This document shows positions 40,567-49,699 of a DNA stretch of 64,000 nt, one piece after another. Numbering within the stretch: the stretch's first letter is position 1; each line of letters starts with the position of its first letter. The position numbers were made by a program, and so were the translations under genes. The notes below the pieces were generated by a model. The model worked only from the letters and a program-made list of their open reading frames with translations. It ran no database searches and was not told where the DNA came from. This stretch comes from Effrenium voratum (Eukaryota > Sar > Dinophyceae > Suessiales > Symbiodiniaceae): contig CAUJNA010002146.1 in the NCBI GenBank assembly GCA_963377175.1, forward strand, positions 170,001 through 234,000. Reading direction: 5' to 3'.

Positions 40567-41202
40567 ATGGCAGGGGAATACAGCACGGGTTCAGTAATTG
40601 AATATCTATTATCCAATAATGAAGGTCAAATAAAAACAGGGAAGAATAACAAACCATTGAAAAAACTAATCATCAACACCAAAGAATACTATTACAACAA
40701 AGACAAACCATTATCCACATCACTTCAAAACAAACTCAATCAAGTCAGCAACACACAAGGTTTCAAACGATTTCATCTTCTAAAAAAAGCATCAAACACA
40801 ATGAGAGGCATTAACACAATCCAGAAATACAGATTAAAAATAGGAGCAAAAACAACAGAGACATTTTCGGCATTGAAAGGATATGCCAACACATATGCAA
40901 TATCCAACATACCATTCAAGGGATACAAAGGATTAACATATCTTTTATGGCAAGAAAAGAAACTAACAGAGTTTTTACAACAAGCAAAGTCAATGAAACT
41001 ACTGATTGATGTTGAGGTTATTTTTGATAAAGTTAGACAGCAAGAAGATGATGATGGAGAAGACGAACCAACTGAGGAAAATATACAAATAAAACACGAT
41101 ATGAGGAGTAGGAGATACAACATTTTGAATGTAGGAGACTTGAAAAAAGCATTGGAAAATATGCCTAAAGATATTGAATACAAATTGAAAACTCACCTTT
41201 GA
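40567..41202 (+). CDS. PolB N-terminal part (terminal-protein-like region), separate frame
   Basis: 211 residues from the ATG at 40567, with the early-type motif 36 bases upstream. Basic and helical, ending in an acidic EDDDGEDEPTEEN segment and a final helix, KKALENMPKDIEYKLKTHL. In Polinton polymerases the region just before the conserved YNP...LP block is the end of a long N-terminal extension, often taken to hold the priming protein. The next frame begins with HSGLKINKINKITIHYDKYN, the expected continuation, so this is most likely the first part of one polymerase polypeptide. The two frames overlap at CTTTGA, and no ATG is available at the junction. Alternatives are a true gene split, programmed shifting or an assembly error. 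Confidence 0.75.
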   Translation: MAGEYSTGSVIEYLLSNNEGQIKTGKNNKPLKKLIINTKEYYYNKDKPLSTSLQNKLNQVSNTQGFKRFHLLKKASNTMRGINTIQKYRLKIGAKTTETFSALKGYANTYAISNIPFKGYKGLTYLLWQEKKLTEFLQQAKSMKLLIDVEVIFDKVRQQEDDDGEDEPTEENIQIKHDMRSRRYNILNVGDLKKALENMPKDIEYKLKTHL

Positions 41203-44200
41203 AACATTCAGGATTGAAGATTAATAAGATTAACAAAATCACCATCCACTACGACAAATACAACCCGAACAGAGCAGGTAAATATATGGAACTACCAGAA
41301 TGGATTTCAAAGAAAAAAGCATGTATCAACATTCAAAATGATGATGAATTATGTTTTAAATACTGCGTTTTATGTAAATTTTATGAAGTCTTCAAGAAAG
41401 ACCATCCACAACATATGAGACACTACAAGAAATTAATAACTACTGAAAGTCTAATTCAATGGGATGGTGTAAATTTTCCAGCATCCAATGATGACATAGA
41501 CCATTTTGAAGAAATCAATAACAAATCTATATCAGTTAATGTTTATGTTGAAGATGAGAACCAAACCATCAGAGCAGACAGAATAACAAAAATTGAAAGA
41601 CCATCTTGTCATATCAATCTATTACGAATTGAACAAAACAACAATGAACATTATGTTTTAATAAAAGATTATAATAGATTAATGGGTAGTCAAACCAACA
41701 ATCACAAAACAAAGATATTTCATTGTATTTACTGTCAGCACGGTTTTCAATCAGAAAAGCTTTTAAATGCTCACATATCAAAAGGTTGTATGGCAAATGA
41801 CATTCAACAAACAAAAATGCCAGAAGAAGGAACATCAATGAAGTTTGAAAAGCATTTTAAGAAACTGAAAGCACCATTTGTTATTTACGGTGATTTTGAA
41901 TGTTTAACAACAGAAACATCAGATGGAATAAAGGGAACATACCCTATGCAACCAAAGGGAGCATACCAAAATCATAAACCCAGCGGTTATATGCTTAACC
42001 TTGTTAATGCTTACAGTGGAGAAATGAAACCATTTTTATATAGAGGTGATGATTGTATGGATAAATTTTGTGATACATTAAACAATATTAGAGACGATGT
42101 AATGAAACAAATGAAAAATCCAAAAGATATGATTATGTCAGATTTAGATGAAATTAAACATTTAGAAGCTAAAAAGTGTTTCTTATGCAATGATAATTTT
42201 GACAACAGAGTAGAAGCGAAAAAGAAAGTTGCTGACCATTGCCACCTGACTGGATTATACAGAGGAGCGGCACATATGAAATGCAATATAGACTATTGCT
42301 TTAAAAAGTATCATATACCAGTATTCTTTCATAATCTTAAAAACTATGATGCTCATCTCATAATATCAAATCTTGAAAAGTTAAACACAAAGAAAGAACA
42401 AATATCAGTAATAGCACAGAACAGTGAGAAGTTTATTACCTTTTCATTGAACAGACTTGAATTTAAGGACAGTTTCAGTTTCTTATCATCATCATTAGAT
42501 AAACTTGTTAAATTGACGAAGTATGAAGATAATAAATTAAGGGACAACTGGCAGGAACATTTTAAATATAGTTTCAAAGGCAAATACATTAAAAATGAAA
42601 AAGATTTATTTTTACTGACAGAAAAGGGAGTTTATCCTTATGACTATTGTAATGACTTCAATAAATTTAATGACACTGAACTACCAGAAAAGAAACATTT
42701 TTATAGTAGATTAAGCGAAGAAGATATAAGCGATGTTGACTACGAAAGAGCAAAACTAATATGGAAGCACTTTAACATCAAAAACCTTGGTCATTATCAC
42801 GATTTATATTTAGAAACCGATGTATTATTATTAACAGATGTATATGAGAATTTCAGAAAACAATGTCTAACAGATTATGAATTAGACCCCGCCCATTACT
42901 ACACTTTGCCTAACTTTGCTTGGGACGCGATGTTATTGAAAACAGGAATTGAACTTGAACTTTTACATGATGAAGAAGTTTATAAAATGATAGAGCAAGG
43001 ACTAAGAGGCGGTATGGTTCAATGTGCATACAAAAAAGCAATTGCTAACAATAAATATATGGGTGAAGGTTATGATAAGTCTAAACCATCTTCATATATT
43101 TCATACCTTGATGCTAATAACCTTTATGGATTAGCAATGTGTAAAAAACTACCATATAAGAATATTAAATTTGTGAAAGATAATTTTACAGAAGAAGACA
43201 TTAAATACTACAATAGTGATTACAGTAGTAAAGGTTATATTTTAGATGTTGATTTAGAATATCCGAAAGAATGCCACGACAAACACATAGATTATCCATT
43301 AGCGCCAGAAATAATGAATATAACAGCAGATATGCTAAGTGATGTTCAAAAACAAATCTATAAAGAATACAATAATGGTAATGACCCGAAAGATGAGAAA
43401 ACAAACAAATTAATATTAAATGTTATGGACAAACAAAATTATGTTTTACATATTGATATATTAAAATTCTATCTTAAACAAGGAATAAAAATCAAGAAAA
43501 TAAACAGAGTTATAGAGTTTAGACATAAGCAATGGTTGAAACCGTGGATTGACTTTAATACAGAGAAGAGAAAGGAAGCAAAAAGTGATTTCGAGAGAGA
43601 TATGTACAAATTAATGAACAACGCGGTTTATGGAAAAACAATGCAAAATGTAAGAAACCAAATTGACTTTGAACTGGTTGATACTCCTGAACGCTACCAA
43701 AAATGCGTTAATAATCCTAATTTCAAATACAGGCATATCATTAATGAAAACCTTATCGGTGTTGAAAAAGCCAAGAGCGTTATAAAACTGAATAAACCTG
43801 TTTATGTTGGAATGTGTATATTGGCTTTGTCAAAACAACATATGTATTCTTTTTACTATGACATATTGAAAAAGAAATATCAAGATAATGTAAGGTTGAT
43901 TTACACCGATACAGATAGTTTTGTCATTCACACTAAAACCGAAGATATTTATGATGATTTCAATGACATCGCCCATCTTATGGATTTCAGTGGTTATGAT
44001 GTTGAACACAAATGTTATGATAAAACAAATAAGAAGAAACTGGGTTGCTTTAAGGATGAATGCGATGGCAAAATAATAACTAACTTTATAGCATTGAAAC
44101 CAAAGTCATATTGTTTCAAAATACATAATGAAGCGAAAGAAGAAAAGAAGAGTAAAGGTATTCCCAAACAAAAAGTTAAGAAAGAAATAAGCTACAATCA

Positions 44201-44384
44201 TTACAATGATACATTAGAAAATAACAACTGTGATACAATAACATTCAATTCTATAAGAAGTAAAGCACATCAAATATACAGTGTCAGTCAAACTAAAAAA
44301 TCATTATGTAATTTCGACAACAAGAGATATTGGATAGATAATTATAACAGTCTCCCGTATGGACATTATGGCATAAAAGTTTAA
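41199..44384 (+). CDS. polB: Protein-primed family B DNA polymerase (pPolB)
   Basis: 1,061 residues as read from a TTG; the first ATG is at 41286, but the conserved N-terminal block starts before it. A C2H2-like CIYC...H...C finger is near 178-198. Exonuclease motif I is DFE at 232-234; an inserted zinc-binding endonuclease VII-like segment (CFLC...DHCHLTGLYRGAAH...C) lies at about 327-364; Exo II is HNLKNYDAHL; Exo III is YHDLYLETDVLLLTDV. Polymerase motif A is YLDANNLYGLA (D638), motif B KLMNNAVYG near 804-812, motif C YTDTDS (D904, D906). All catalytic residues are present. It copies the linear element from its ends, using a bound protein as primer. The stop at 44384 is followed by an 85-base gap with the next promoter motif. 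Confidence 0.95.
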   Translation: MKHSGLKINKINKITIHYDKYNPNRAGKYMELPEWISKKKACINIQNDDELCFKYCVLCKFYEVFKKDHPQHMRHYKKLITTESLIQWDGVNFPASNDDIDHFEEINNKSISVNVYVEDENQTIRADRITKIERPSCHINLLRIEQNNNEHYVLIKDYNRLMGSQTNNHKTKIFHCIYCQHGFQSEKLLNAHISKGCMANDIQQTKMPEEGTSMKFEKHFKKLKAPFVIYGDFECLTTETSDGIKGTYPMQPKGAYQNHKPSGYMLNLVNAYSGEMKPFLYRGDDCMDKFCDTLNNIRDDVMKQMKNPKDMIMSDLDEIKHLEAKKCFLCNDNFDNRVEAKKKVADHCHLTGLYRGAAHMKCNIDYCFKKYHIPVFFHNLKNYDAHLIISNLEKLNTKKEQISVIAQNSEKFITFSLNRLEFKDSFSFLSSSLDKLVKLTKYEDNKLRDNWQEHFKYSFKGKYIKNEKDLFLLTEKGVYPYDYCNDFNKFNDTELPEKKHFYSRLSEEDISDVDYERAKLIWKHFNIKNLGHYHDLYLETDVLLLTDVYENFRKQCLTDYELDPAHYYTLPNFAWDAMLLKTGIELELLHDEEVYKMIEQGLRGGMVQCAYKKAIANNKYMGEGYDKSKPSSYISYLDANNLYGLAMCKKLPYKNIKFVKDNFTEEDIKYYNSDYSSKGYILDVDLEYPKECHDKHIDYPLAPEIMNITADMLSDVQKQIYKEYNNGNDPKDEKTNKLILNVMDKQNYVLHIDILKFYLKQGIKIKKINRVIEFRHKQWLKPWIDFNTEKRKEAKSDFERDMYKLMNNAVYGKTMQNVRNQIDFELVDTPERYQKCVNNPNFKYRHIINENLIGVEKAKSVIKLNKPVYVGMCILALSKQHMYSFYYDILKKKYQDNVRLIYTDTDSFVIHTKTEDIYDDFNDIAHLMDFSGYDVEHKCYDKTNKKKLGCFKDECDGKIITNFIALKPKSYCFKIHNEAKEEKKSKGIPKQKVKKEISYNHYNDTLENNNCDTITFNSIRSKAHQIYSVSQTKKSLCNFDNKRYWIDNYNSLPYGHYGIKV

Positions 44385-44433
44385 TAACCCAATTACAGGA
44401 ACTTAACAAAAGTAGCGAGTAAATTTACAAATA

Positions 44434-44445
44434 TACTTAAAGAAA
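44434..44445 (+). promoter_or_regulatory. Early-type promoter motif
   Basis: TACTTAAAGAAA, 36 bases before the ATG at 44470; a TATTAAGTAAA stretch adjoins the start. Confidence 0.68.
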
Positions 44446-44469
44446 TAATTATATTATATATTAAGTAAA

Positions 44470-44856
44470 ATGACCTGCTTTATTGTAGATGGCAATAAAA
44501 AGAAAATTTCTATGACAAATGATGAATTTGATTTGTTGTGGAATTCTATTGAGGGTGAAGTTTCAGACTTCAGCACGGATACAGAGGAAGAAATTAAGAA
44601 GGCAAAGGAAAAGGAAAGTAAGAAAAAATATAATGATGTATTGAACAAGAAATATAAAGAAGAAGGATACTTTAAAGAGTATTTTATAGAAAATGATAAG
44701 TCATTAGAATGTGAAAGATGCGGTTGTATGATTAAAAATAAGTCTAATATGGCAAAGCATTTAAGGACTGATAAATGTAAAAGAATTCATAGAGAAAGAG
44801 CATATCAGAATGCTGTTGACAAAGTATGTTATAAATATTTAACTAATACAAATTAA
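44470..44856 (+). CDS. Small zinc-finger protein
   Basis: 128 residues. The first half is acidic and then a Lys/Glu-rich helix. The C-terminal half has CERCGCMIKNKSNMAKHLRT followed by DKC, a C2H2-like finger in which the final histidine is replaced by cysteine. Similar fingers recur in the PLV proteins at 48893 and 49700. The early-type motif upstream and the position after the polymerase suggest a DNA-binding role in replication or early transcription; this is inference. Confidence 0.72.
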   Translation: MTCFIVDGNKKKISMTNDEFDLLWNSIEGEVSDFSTDTEEEIKKAKEKESKKKYNDVLNKKYKEEGYFKEYFIENDKSLECERCGCMIKNKSNMAKHLRTDKCKRIHRERAYQNAVDKVCYKYLTNTN

Positions 44857-44903
44857 TATGTTTCGTCCTTATTTAAAGGTTTATTGTCATTTTAAGGTAA
44901 TAA

Positions 44904-45566
44904 ATGACAACAAACAAATTTGAACATTCCAAAGTCTATAAGATAGTTGATGTTGATTACCAAAAATGCTACATAGGAAGCACTTGTGAAAGTCTAACAA
45001 AGCGAATGGGACGACATAGAAGAGAATATAGAGCATTTCAGAAAGACAACAACAATAAATATTTTCCAAGGTCAATGATTTTATTTGATGAGTATGGCAT
45101 AGAGAACTGTAAAATTGAACTTATTGAAGACTACCCTACATCAAGTAGAGAAGAACTATTGAAGCGTGAAGGTTTCCATATTCAAAACAATGAGAACTGC
45201 TTAAACAGATGTTTAGCAGGACGCACGAAGAAAGAATACTATGATGATAATAGAGACAATCACCTTGAACAGAAAAAACAGTATAGATTAGACAATATTG
45301 AAAAGCTAAAAGAAAGAGACCAAACATATAGGGAAGAAAACAAAGACAAAATAAAAGAGAGAAAAAAGTCATATTATGAAAACAATAAAGAGAAACATTC
45401 AAGCAAATGTAAGGAATATAGAGAAAATAATAAAGGCATTTTACAACAAAAAGACCGTGAAAGGTATGCTTTAAATAAAGATGAAATTAACAGAAGGAGA
45501 CGAGAAAGATACAAAAACAATAAAGAAAGCGTTATCCAGAAACCAACAGAAGTTCATGACGATTGA
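44904..45566 (+). CDS. GIY-YIG endonuclease (first)
   Basis: 220 residues. The GIY-YIG nuclease domain occupies about 10-105: VYKI at 11-14, YIGS at 23-26, a basic helix with R34 and R37-R40, E89 in LKREGFHIQ, and N101. These match the tyrosine, arginine, glutamate and asparagine positions of the family. The C-terminal 110 residues are a highly charged tandem of about 20-residue YREENKDKIKERKKSYYENN units, as in GIY-YIG proteins of large algal viruses. A variant promoter TATTTAAAGG lies 34 bases before the ATG. It may act in recombination, homing or host DNA cleavage. Its 3' end overlaps the convergent integrase gene by 35 bases. Confidence 0.85.
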   Translation: MTTNKFEHSKVYKIVDVDYQKCYIGSTCESLTKRMGRHRREYRAFQKDNNNKYFPRSMILFDEYGIENCKIELIEDYPTSSREELLKREGFHIQNNENCLNRCLAGRTKKEYYDDNRDNHLEQKKQYRLDNIEKLKERDQTYREENKDKIKERKKSYYENNKEKHSSKCKEYRENNKGILQQKDRERYALNKDEINRRRRERYKNNKESVIQKPTEVHDD

Positions 45567-46473
45567 GCTTTTTAGTGTGTCCTTCAACTTCATAATATTT
45601 ATTAAGCATCATATCACGACCAATATGTGTGATGGTGAATGTGTTGTTTGACCAACGGCTTGTGGTTTCTTTCATTGATGTGTAATTTCCTTTTCCTTTA
45701 CTATAAATTTTGACTTTATCACCGACATTTAGTTTAGGATATTTTCTTAAATACTTTTCTTTTAATAATGAGTTTGCTTTGACTGTTATTTCATTTTCGT
45801 CTTTGTGTGCTTCATTAGGTGTCAGTTTTGTTGTCCCGTGTGTCATTTGTTGATTATACTTGTTTAGGACTGCTTGTAATAAACTCGTCCAAGTTCTATT
45901 AGTTGCTTTTATTCTGTCTCCTAACATCTTTTTAACAGTTCTTATTGCTCTCTCTGCGACTGACGCGTGTGTCAATGTTATGATGCTTCTTATTGCTTCA
46001 CCTTTTAAATACTCTTGCAATTTCTTATATGCGAATGCCCCGTCATCATCTGTATAAATACTCATCGGATGACCTAATACTTTGAAGCATTGAAGTATTG
46101 CTTTATAAACAGTCTCACCGTCTCTAACCTTCATCGGTTCAATGTGTAGTTTCTTACTGAATATATCTATACATATTAATCCATATCTCGGACTGCTTAA
46201 ATCTGATGTGCCCGTTGCCTTCATCAGTGAAATCATATCCATTATGTCTAACTGATATTCATATCTTGCGAAAGGTGCTGAAAAACTGTTGTATTTGCTA
46301 TAACCTTTCTCCTGCTTGATAGGTTGCTTTTTCATAAATGTCCTAACTTCATCTAATGTTATACCCAGTCCTTCTTTATTTGCTTGTTTGTATAACTCAC
46401 TGACTGAACCGAACCCGGTTTCAACATTGTAATAAAGTTTATGTAAAACCTCATCTTTTGATAATTTACTCAT
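45532..46473 (-). CDS. Retroviral-type integrase (rve family)
   Basis: 313 residues. The DDE core spans about 70-200, with D76 in YQLDIMDM, D142 in IYTDDDGAF and E174 in HASVAERAIRTVK. The N-terminal helical part has no clear HHCC zinc site. The C-terminal part contains a KLNVGDKVKIYSKG strand pair and WSNNTFTITHIG, matching the SH3-like C-terminal segment of Polinton integrases. It should cut and join the terminal repeats at a six-base target, consistent with the TTATAA flanks. Transcribed toward the first GIY-YIG gene. All catalytic residues are intact, so the element may be able to integrate. Confidence 0.93.
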   Translation of the reverse strand: MSKLSKDEVLHKLYYNVETGFGSVSELYKQANKEGLGITLDEVRTFMKKQPIKQEKGYSKYNSFSAPFARYEYQLDIMDMISLMKATGTSDLSSPRYGLICIDIFSKKLHIEPMKVRDGETVYKAILQCFKVLGHPMSIYTDDDGAFAYKKLQEYLKGEAIRSIITLTHASVAERAIRTVKKMLGDRIKATNRTWTSLLQAVLNKYNQQMTHGTTKLTPNEAHKDENEITVKANSLLKEKYLRKYPKLNVGDKVKIYSKGKGNYTSMKETTSRWSNNTFTITHIGRDMMLNKYYEVEGHTKKLNRHELLLVSG

Positions 46474-46536
46474 TATTTAAAAAGAATAGAATAAAATAAT
46501 TCTTAATATTTATGAATAATATTAAGAAGTATTGAT

Positions 46537-46839
46537 TTAACTTACTCCATTTGGAAGTAGAATTCCCGCTTCTACCATTTCTTCAAAACTCATCCCTTCA
46601 TCTATTTCAGGTTCCTGACATATTATTTTAAACTGTTCTTTTTCAATGTCTATCTTCTTTTTCTCCATATCATTAAATATATCTGATTTCTTATAACATT
46701 CTCCACAAATATTAATATAATGTTTATGGTAATAACTCATTCTATGTATTTTTTCAATTAATCCTCTATCATTTTTAACTTCTTTTTCAAAATCCAAATT
46801 GTTTCCTGTAATTTTACAACCGCATTTTAATGTAGTCAT
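46537..46839 (-). CDS. Small Cys-rich protein
   Basis: 100 residues. LKCGCKITG near the start and NICGECYKK near 44-52 provide two cysteine pairs, likely one zinc site. An acidic C-terminal tail follows. The early-type motif lies 34 bases upstream on the same strand. No family is recognised. Confidence 0.68.
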   Translation of the reverse strand: MTTLKCGCKITGNNLDFEKEVKNDRGLIEKIHRMSYYHKHYINICGECYKKSDIFNDMEKKKIDIEKEQFKIICQEPEIDEGMSFEEMVEAGILLPNGVS

Positions 46840-46860
46840 TAGTTCTTATTATATATGGTC

Positions 46861-46873
46861 ATTTCTTTAAGTA
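46861..46873 (-). promoter_or_regulatory. Early-type promoter motif (minus strand)
   Basis: On the minus strand TACTTAAAGAAAT, its first base 34 bases before the ATG at 46839, followed by TATATAATAAG near the start, as at the plus-strand sites. Confidence 0.65.
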
Positions 46874-46883
46874 GTTTTTTTAT

Positions 46884-47210
46884 TTAATCATTTATTTCGT
46901 ATTTTCCTTCTTCGTTCTTAAACAGTTTGTAATATTCTAATGTTTCAGATTTTGGTTGTTTAATACGCCCTTTGTTTAACATTTCCATATATTGTTTCTG
47001 CTTATCTTCAAACGAACCTGCAGGACGTCCTATTTGTTTCTTTTGAAAGATTTTATCCATCTTATCCTTATCGTCTTCATTATTGCTTTTAGGTTGGTTT
47101 ATTTTTTCATCAATATTCTTAATAAGTTCAGTTAATGTTTTAATATTCTTACTAATAATTATAATCTTTTTCATTAAATCGTTAATTGTAGAATCATCAT
47201 TTTCTGACAT
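46884..47210 (-). CDS. Hypothetical coiled-coil protein with an AT-hook-like motif
   Basis: 108 residues. Residues 8-45 form a hydrophobic heptad helix (IKTLTELIKNIDEKI). A basic segment KKQIGRPAGSFEDKQ has the GRP core of an AT-hook, suggesting minor-groove DNA binding. A Lys-rich tail follows. No family is recognised. It lies in a minus-strand group of four small genes ending in the integrase. Confidence 0.6.
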   Translation of the reverse strand: MSENDDSTINDLMKKIIIISKNIKTLTELIKNIDEKINQPKSNNEDDKDKMDKIFQKKQIGRPAGSFEDKQKQYMEMLNKGRIKQPKSETLEYYKLFKNEEGKYEIND

Positions 47211-47291
47211 TTCTATATATATAAATATTTATATAAATATTTATATATTTATTTATGCGTTTGAAGTGGTGTTAAATCTACTCCTTAGATG

Positions 47292-47657
47292 CTAATTTTT
47301 CATCATTTGTTTAATAGTTTCCTGTGTTTCATTATCACCATTTTCCGATAGTGTTGCATCCTTACCCCATTTAAAAGTTATATTATGAGCATCGGTTTCT
47401 AAATTAATACTGTCTTTGGTTTTATCAATATTCATTTTCTTATCATTTTTAGATATTTTGAAACTTGTTGGAATACATGAACATTTACAATTTCCTTTCT
47501 TTTGTATTTCTAATTCATTTTTCATTTCTAACATCTTTTTGCACATAGGACAAGAAACCTGAATTACTGCTGTTTCTTTAACAATTTCTCCGCTATCTTC
47601 ATCTGTTGAAGATACAGCTGGTTCTGTCTTATTCTTTTTGATTTTTTTCCTTCCCAT
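47292..47657 (-). CDS. Hypothetical zinc-binding protein
   Basis: 121 residues. Basic start MGRKKIKKNK, then an acidic stretch, then SCPMCKKM at about 36-42 and NCKCSCIP at about 57-62, likely one four-cysteine zinc site. The C-terminal half is hydrophilic. No family is recognised. The start overlaps the end of the next upstream small gene by 29 bases. Confidence 0.62.
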   Translation of the reverse strand: MGRKKIKKNKTEPAVSSTDEDSGEIVKETAVIQVSCPMCKKMLEMKNELEIQKKGNCKCSCIPTSFKISKNDKKMNIDKTKDSINLETDAHNITFKWGKDATLSENGDNETQETIKQMMKN

Positions 47658-47817
47658 CTATATTAATATTTATATTTTTAATATATTGTATCACAAACTT
47701 AATTAATTCTAAAACAAAATAGCATACTTTCTTAAATCTATTATCAGTTATAACAACATCTTCTATATGTTGTACTTCATTTATTATATCAATATAATCT
47801 GAATAACTCCTATTCAT
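47629..47817 (-). CDS. Small hypothetical protein with one hydrophobic helix
   Basis: 62 residues. KKVCYFVLELIKFVIQYIKN at 29-48 could be a membrane or amphipathic helix, followed by a Lys-rich tail. Overlaps the following gene by 29 bases, as in compact viral operons. No promoter motif seen. Confidence 0.45.
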   Translation of the reverse strand: MNRSYSDYIDIINEVQHIEDVVITDNRFKKVCYFVLELIKFVIQYIKNININIDGKEKNQKE

Positions 47818-48059
47818 ATAAATAATAAGATGAAATAATTATTTAATCTTATTATTTCATGCATAATAGAATATTGATGGGGCACAGCACTTGGAGTTTT
47901 CATTGCGCTGGACAACGCAAGCGAGGTTCAAACTAATTCAAACTAATTAGCTTCAATGCTTACTGATCGAAGCAATGGAAACCTGTTCCGTTTTTATGAT
48001 ATTCACTACCAGCATATCATAAAAAAGATGTTCCATTCAATAATAAATATAATTTATTT

Positions 48060-48063
48060 TCTA
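48060..48063 (+). promoter_or_regulatory. Late-type TCTA motif before the ATPase
   Basis: TTTTCTAAATATC, 28 bases before the ATG at 48088, within an AT-only stretch. Confidence 0.45.
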
Positions 48064-48087
48064 AATATCTTTAATATTACTTTTATT

Positions 48088-48858
48088 ATGCCTGATGTAA
48101 AACCAATTGATGAAATCAAATATGACTTTAAGCAAAGTAAGCACGATGTCGTCCCTAAATTGCCTATGAGAGCTATGATTGTAGGCCCGTCTGGTTCTGG
48201 AAAATCAACTTTACTTGTATCAATGATACTTGATATTTATAGAGGAGCATTTGAAAGGGTTTTTATCTGGTCTCCATCAGTAAATTTGGATAGCATTTGG
48301 TTGCCTGTTAAAAAATACATTAAAGAAGGTTTAAAAGTTGATACTGATAAAGAACCGTGTTGGTGGGATGAGTTCAATGTTGAAGATTTAGAAAGAGTTA
48401 TAGAAACTCAAAATAAAATAATTGAATACCAGAAAAAACAAGGAATGAAGAAGTTATTTAATATTTTGATAATTTTGGATGATGTATCTGATAATCCAGC
48501 AATAACAAGAAATAACAAATTGCTAAATTCTTTATTCTGTAGAGGTCGACATAGTGGAATATCAACGCTTGTCAGTCTTCAGAAATCATCAACAGTGCCG
48601 CCAATTATTAGAGTAAATATAAGTCATTTGTTTTATTATAAAGTTAGAAACTTCAAAGAGATAGAAATATTACAAGATGAATTATCAGCAATTGTTAGAA
48701 GTGATAATTTACACGAAAGCAAGAAATTAATTTATAAAATATATGAGACCGCCACTGATGAACCGCATAGCTTTTTATATATTAACCTTCTCCAAAAAGA
48801 CCCTAACCGTATCTTTATGAAAAACTTTACACAATATTTAAGAATATCTGACAAATAA
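48088..48858 (+). CDS. DNA packaging ATPase (FtsK/HerA, A32-like)
   Basis: 256 residues from the ATG at 48088 (MPDVKPIDEIKYDF). The frame is open from 47956, but the upstream part crosses an odd GC-richer patch and lacks family similarity. Walker A GPSGSGKST at 33-41, Walker B LIILDDV at about 127-133, then CRGRHSGISTLVSLQKSS, the arginine and glutamine sensor region seen in A32-type ATPases. It should drive DNA into the preformed capsid. The TCTA motif upstream groups it with the virion genes. Along with the two capsid proteins it is part of the conserved morphogenetic set of Polintons and virophages. Confidence 0.93.
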   Translation: MPDVKPIDEIKYDFKQSKHDVVPKLPMRAMIVGPSGSGKSTLLVSMILDIYRGAFERVFIWSPSVNLDSIWLPVKKYIKEGLKVDTDKEPCWWDEFNVEDLERVIETQNKIIEYQKKQGMKKLFNILIILDDVSDNPAITRNNKLLNSLFCRGRHSGISTLVSLQKSSTVPPIIRVNISHLFYYKVRNFKEIEILQDELSAIVRSDNLHESKKLIYKIYETATDEPHSFLYINLLQKDPNRIFMKNFTQYLRISDK

Positions 48859-48870
48859 TATTTAAAGATA
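48859..48870 (+). promoter_or_regulatory. Variant early-type motif
   Basis: TATTTAAAGATA beginning 34 bases before the ATG at 48893. It differs from the consensus by one T for C; the same variant precedes the gene at 44904. Confidence 0.5.
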
Positions 48871-48892
48871 TAATCTTATATAATCTTATATA

Positions 48893-49648
48893 ATGCCTAA
48901 AAAGGTAATGGACTATTCTAATACTCATTTCTATAAAATTGCTTGTAAAGATTTAAGTATTAAAGATTGCTATGTCGGACATACCCTAAACTTTACAAAA
49001 AGGAAATGCACTCATAAAAACAATAGTATAAATCCACTCAACAAAAACTACCATCAGTATGTATATAAATTTATTCGTGATAATGGAGGTTTCACTAATT
49101 TTGAAATGATATTAATTAATACTGAACAGTGTGAAAATCGTTTGGAAGCATTGAGTAAAGAAAGACAATATAAAGAGCAACTAAAAGCAACATTGAACCA
49201 ATTAAATCCATATCTAACAGATGAAGAAAGATTAGAAAAGTTAGAAAAATATAATGAATGGAAAAGAGAAGATAGACAGAACAACCCAGATAAATATAAA
49301 GAATTTGACAAACAAAAATATGAAAAGTTCAGTGAAAAAATGAAAGAAAAGGCAAGAGAAAGATACTGGTTAAAAAAGGATGAAATTAATGAAGCAAAGA
49401 GAGACAAATATCATAATCACGGTGGAAGAGAAAAAAACTTACTTCGTTGTAAAAAATATAAAGAAGAACATAAGGAAGAAGTAAAACTAATGATGAAAAA
49501 CTGGTATAAGAATATGAAAGAAGATATTGAATGTGAATGCGGACAAAAGTTATTAAAACATAACTTATCAATACATATATCAAGGAGAAAACACCAAGAA
49601 TACCTAAAATCATTACAACCAGAAGAAACACCTGAAATTATTGATTAA
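48893..49648 (+). CDS. GIY-YIG endonuclease-like protein (second) with C-terminal finger
   Basis: 251 residues. FYKI at 13-16 and YVGH at 27-30 match the GIY and YIG blocks, with R37, E90 and N102 or N105 as the likely remaining active-site positions. The middle is a charged helical region. The C-terminal part contains IECECGQKLLKHNLSIHIS and RRKH, a C2H2-like finger similar to those at 44470 and 49700. It is a distant paralogue of the nuclease at 44904, not a recent copy. Function in the element is unknown. Confidence 0.78.
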   Translation: MPKKVMDYSNTHFYKIACKDLSIKDCYVGHTLNFTKRKCTHKNNSINPLNKNYHQYVYKFIRDNGGFTNFEMILINTEQCENRLEALSKERQYKEQLKATLNQLNPYLTDEERLEKLEKYNEWKREDRQNNPDKYKEFDKQKYEKFSEKMKEKARERYWLKKDEINEAKRDKYHNHGGREKNLLRCKKYKEEHKEEVKLMMKNWYKNMKEDIECECGQKLLKHNLSIHISRRKHQEYLKSLQPEETPEIID

Positions 49649-49699
49649 ACACATAATTAAATAATTAATTAAATAAATAAATCTATTATATATTATAGA

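Noticed and set aside
47956..48087. Longer start for the packaging ATPase
   Set aside because: The extra 44 residues are not family-like and cross a GC-rich patch; the ATG at 48088 has a TCTA motif in front and the expected start.
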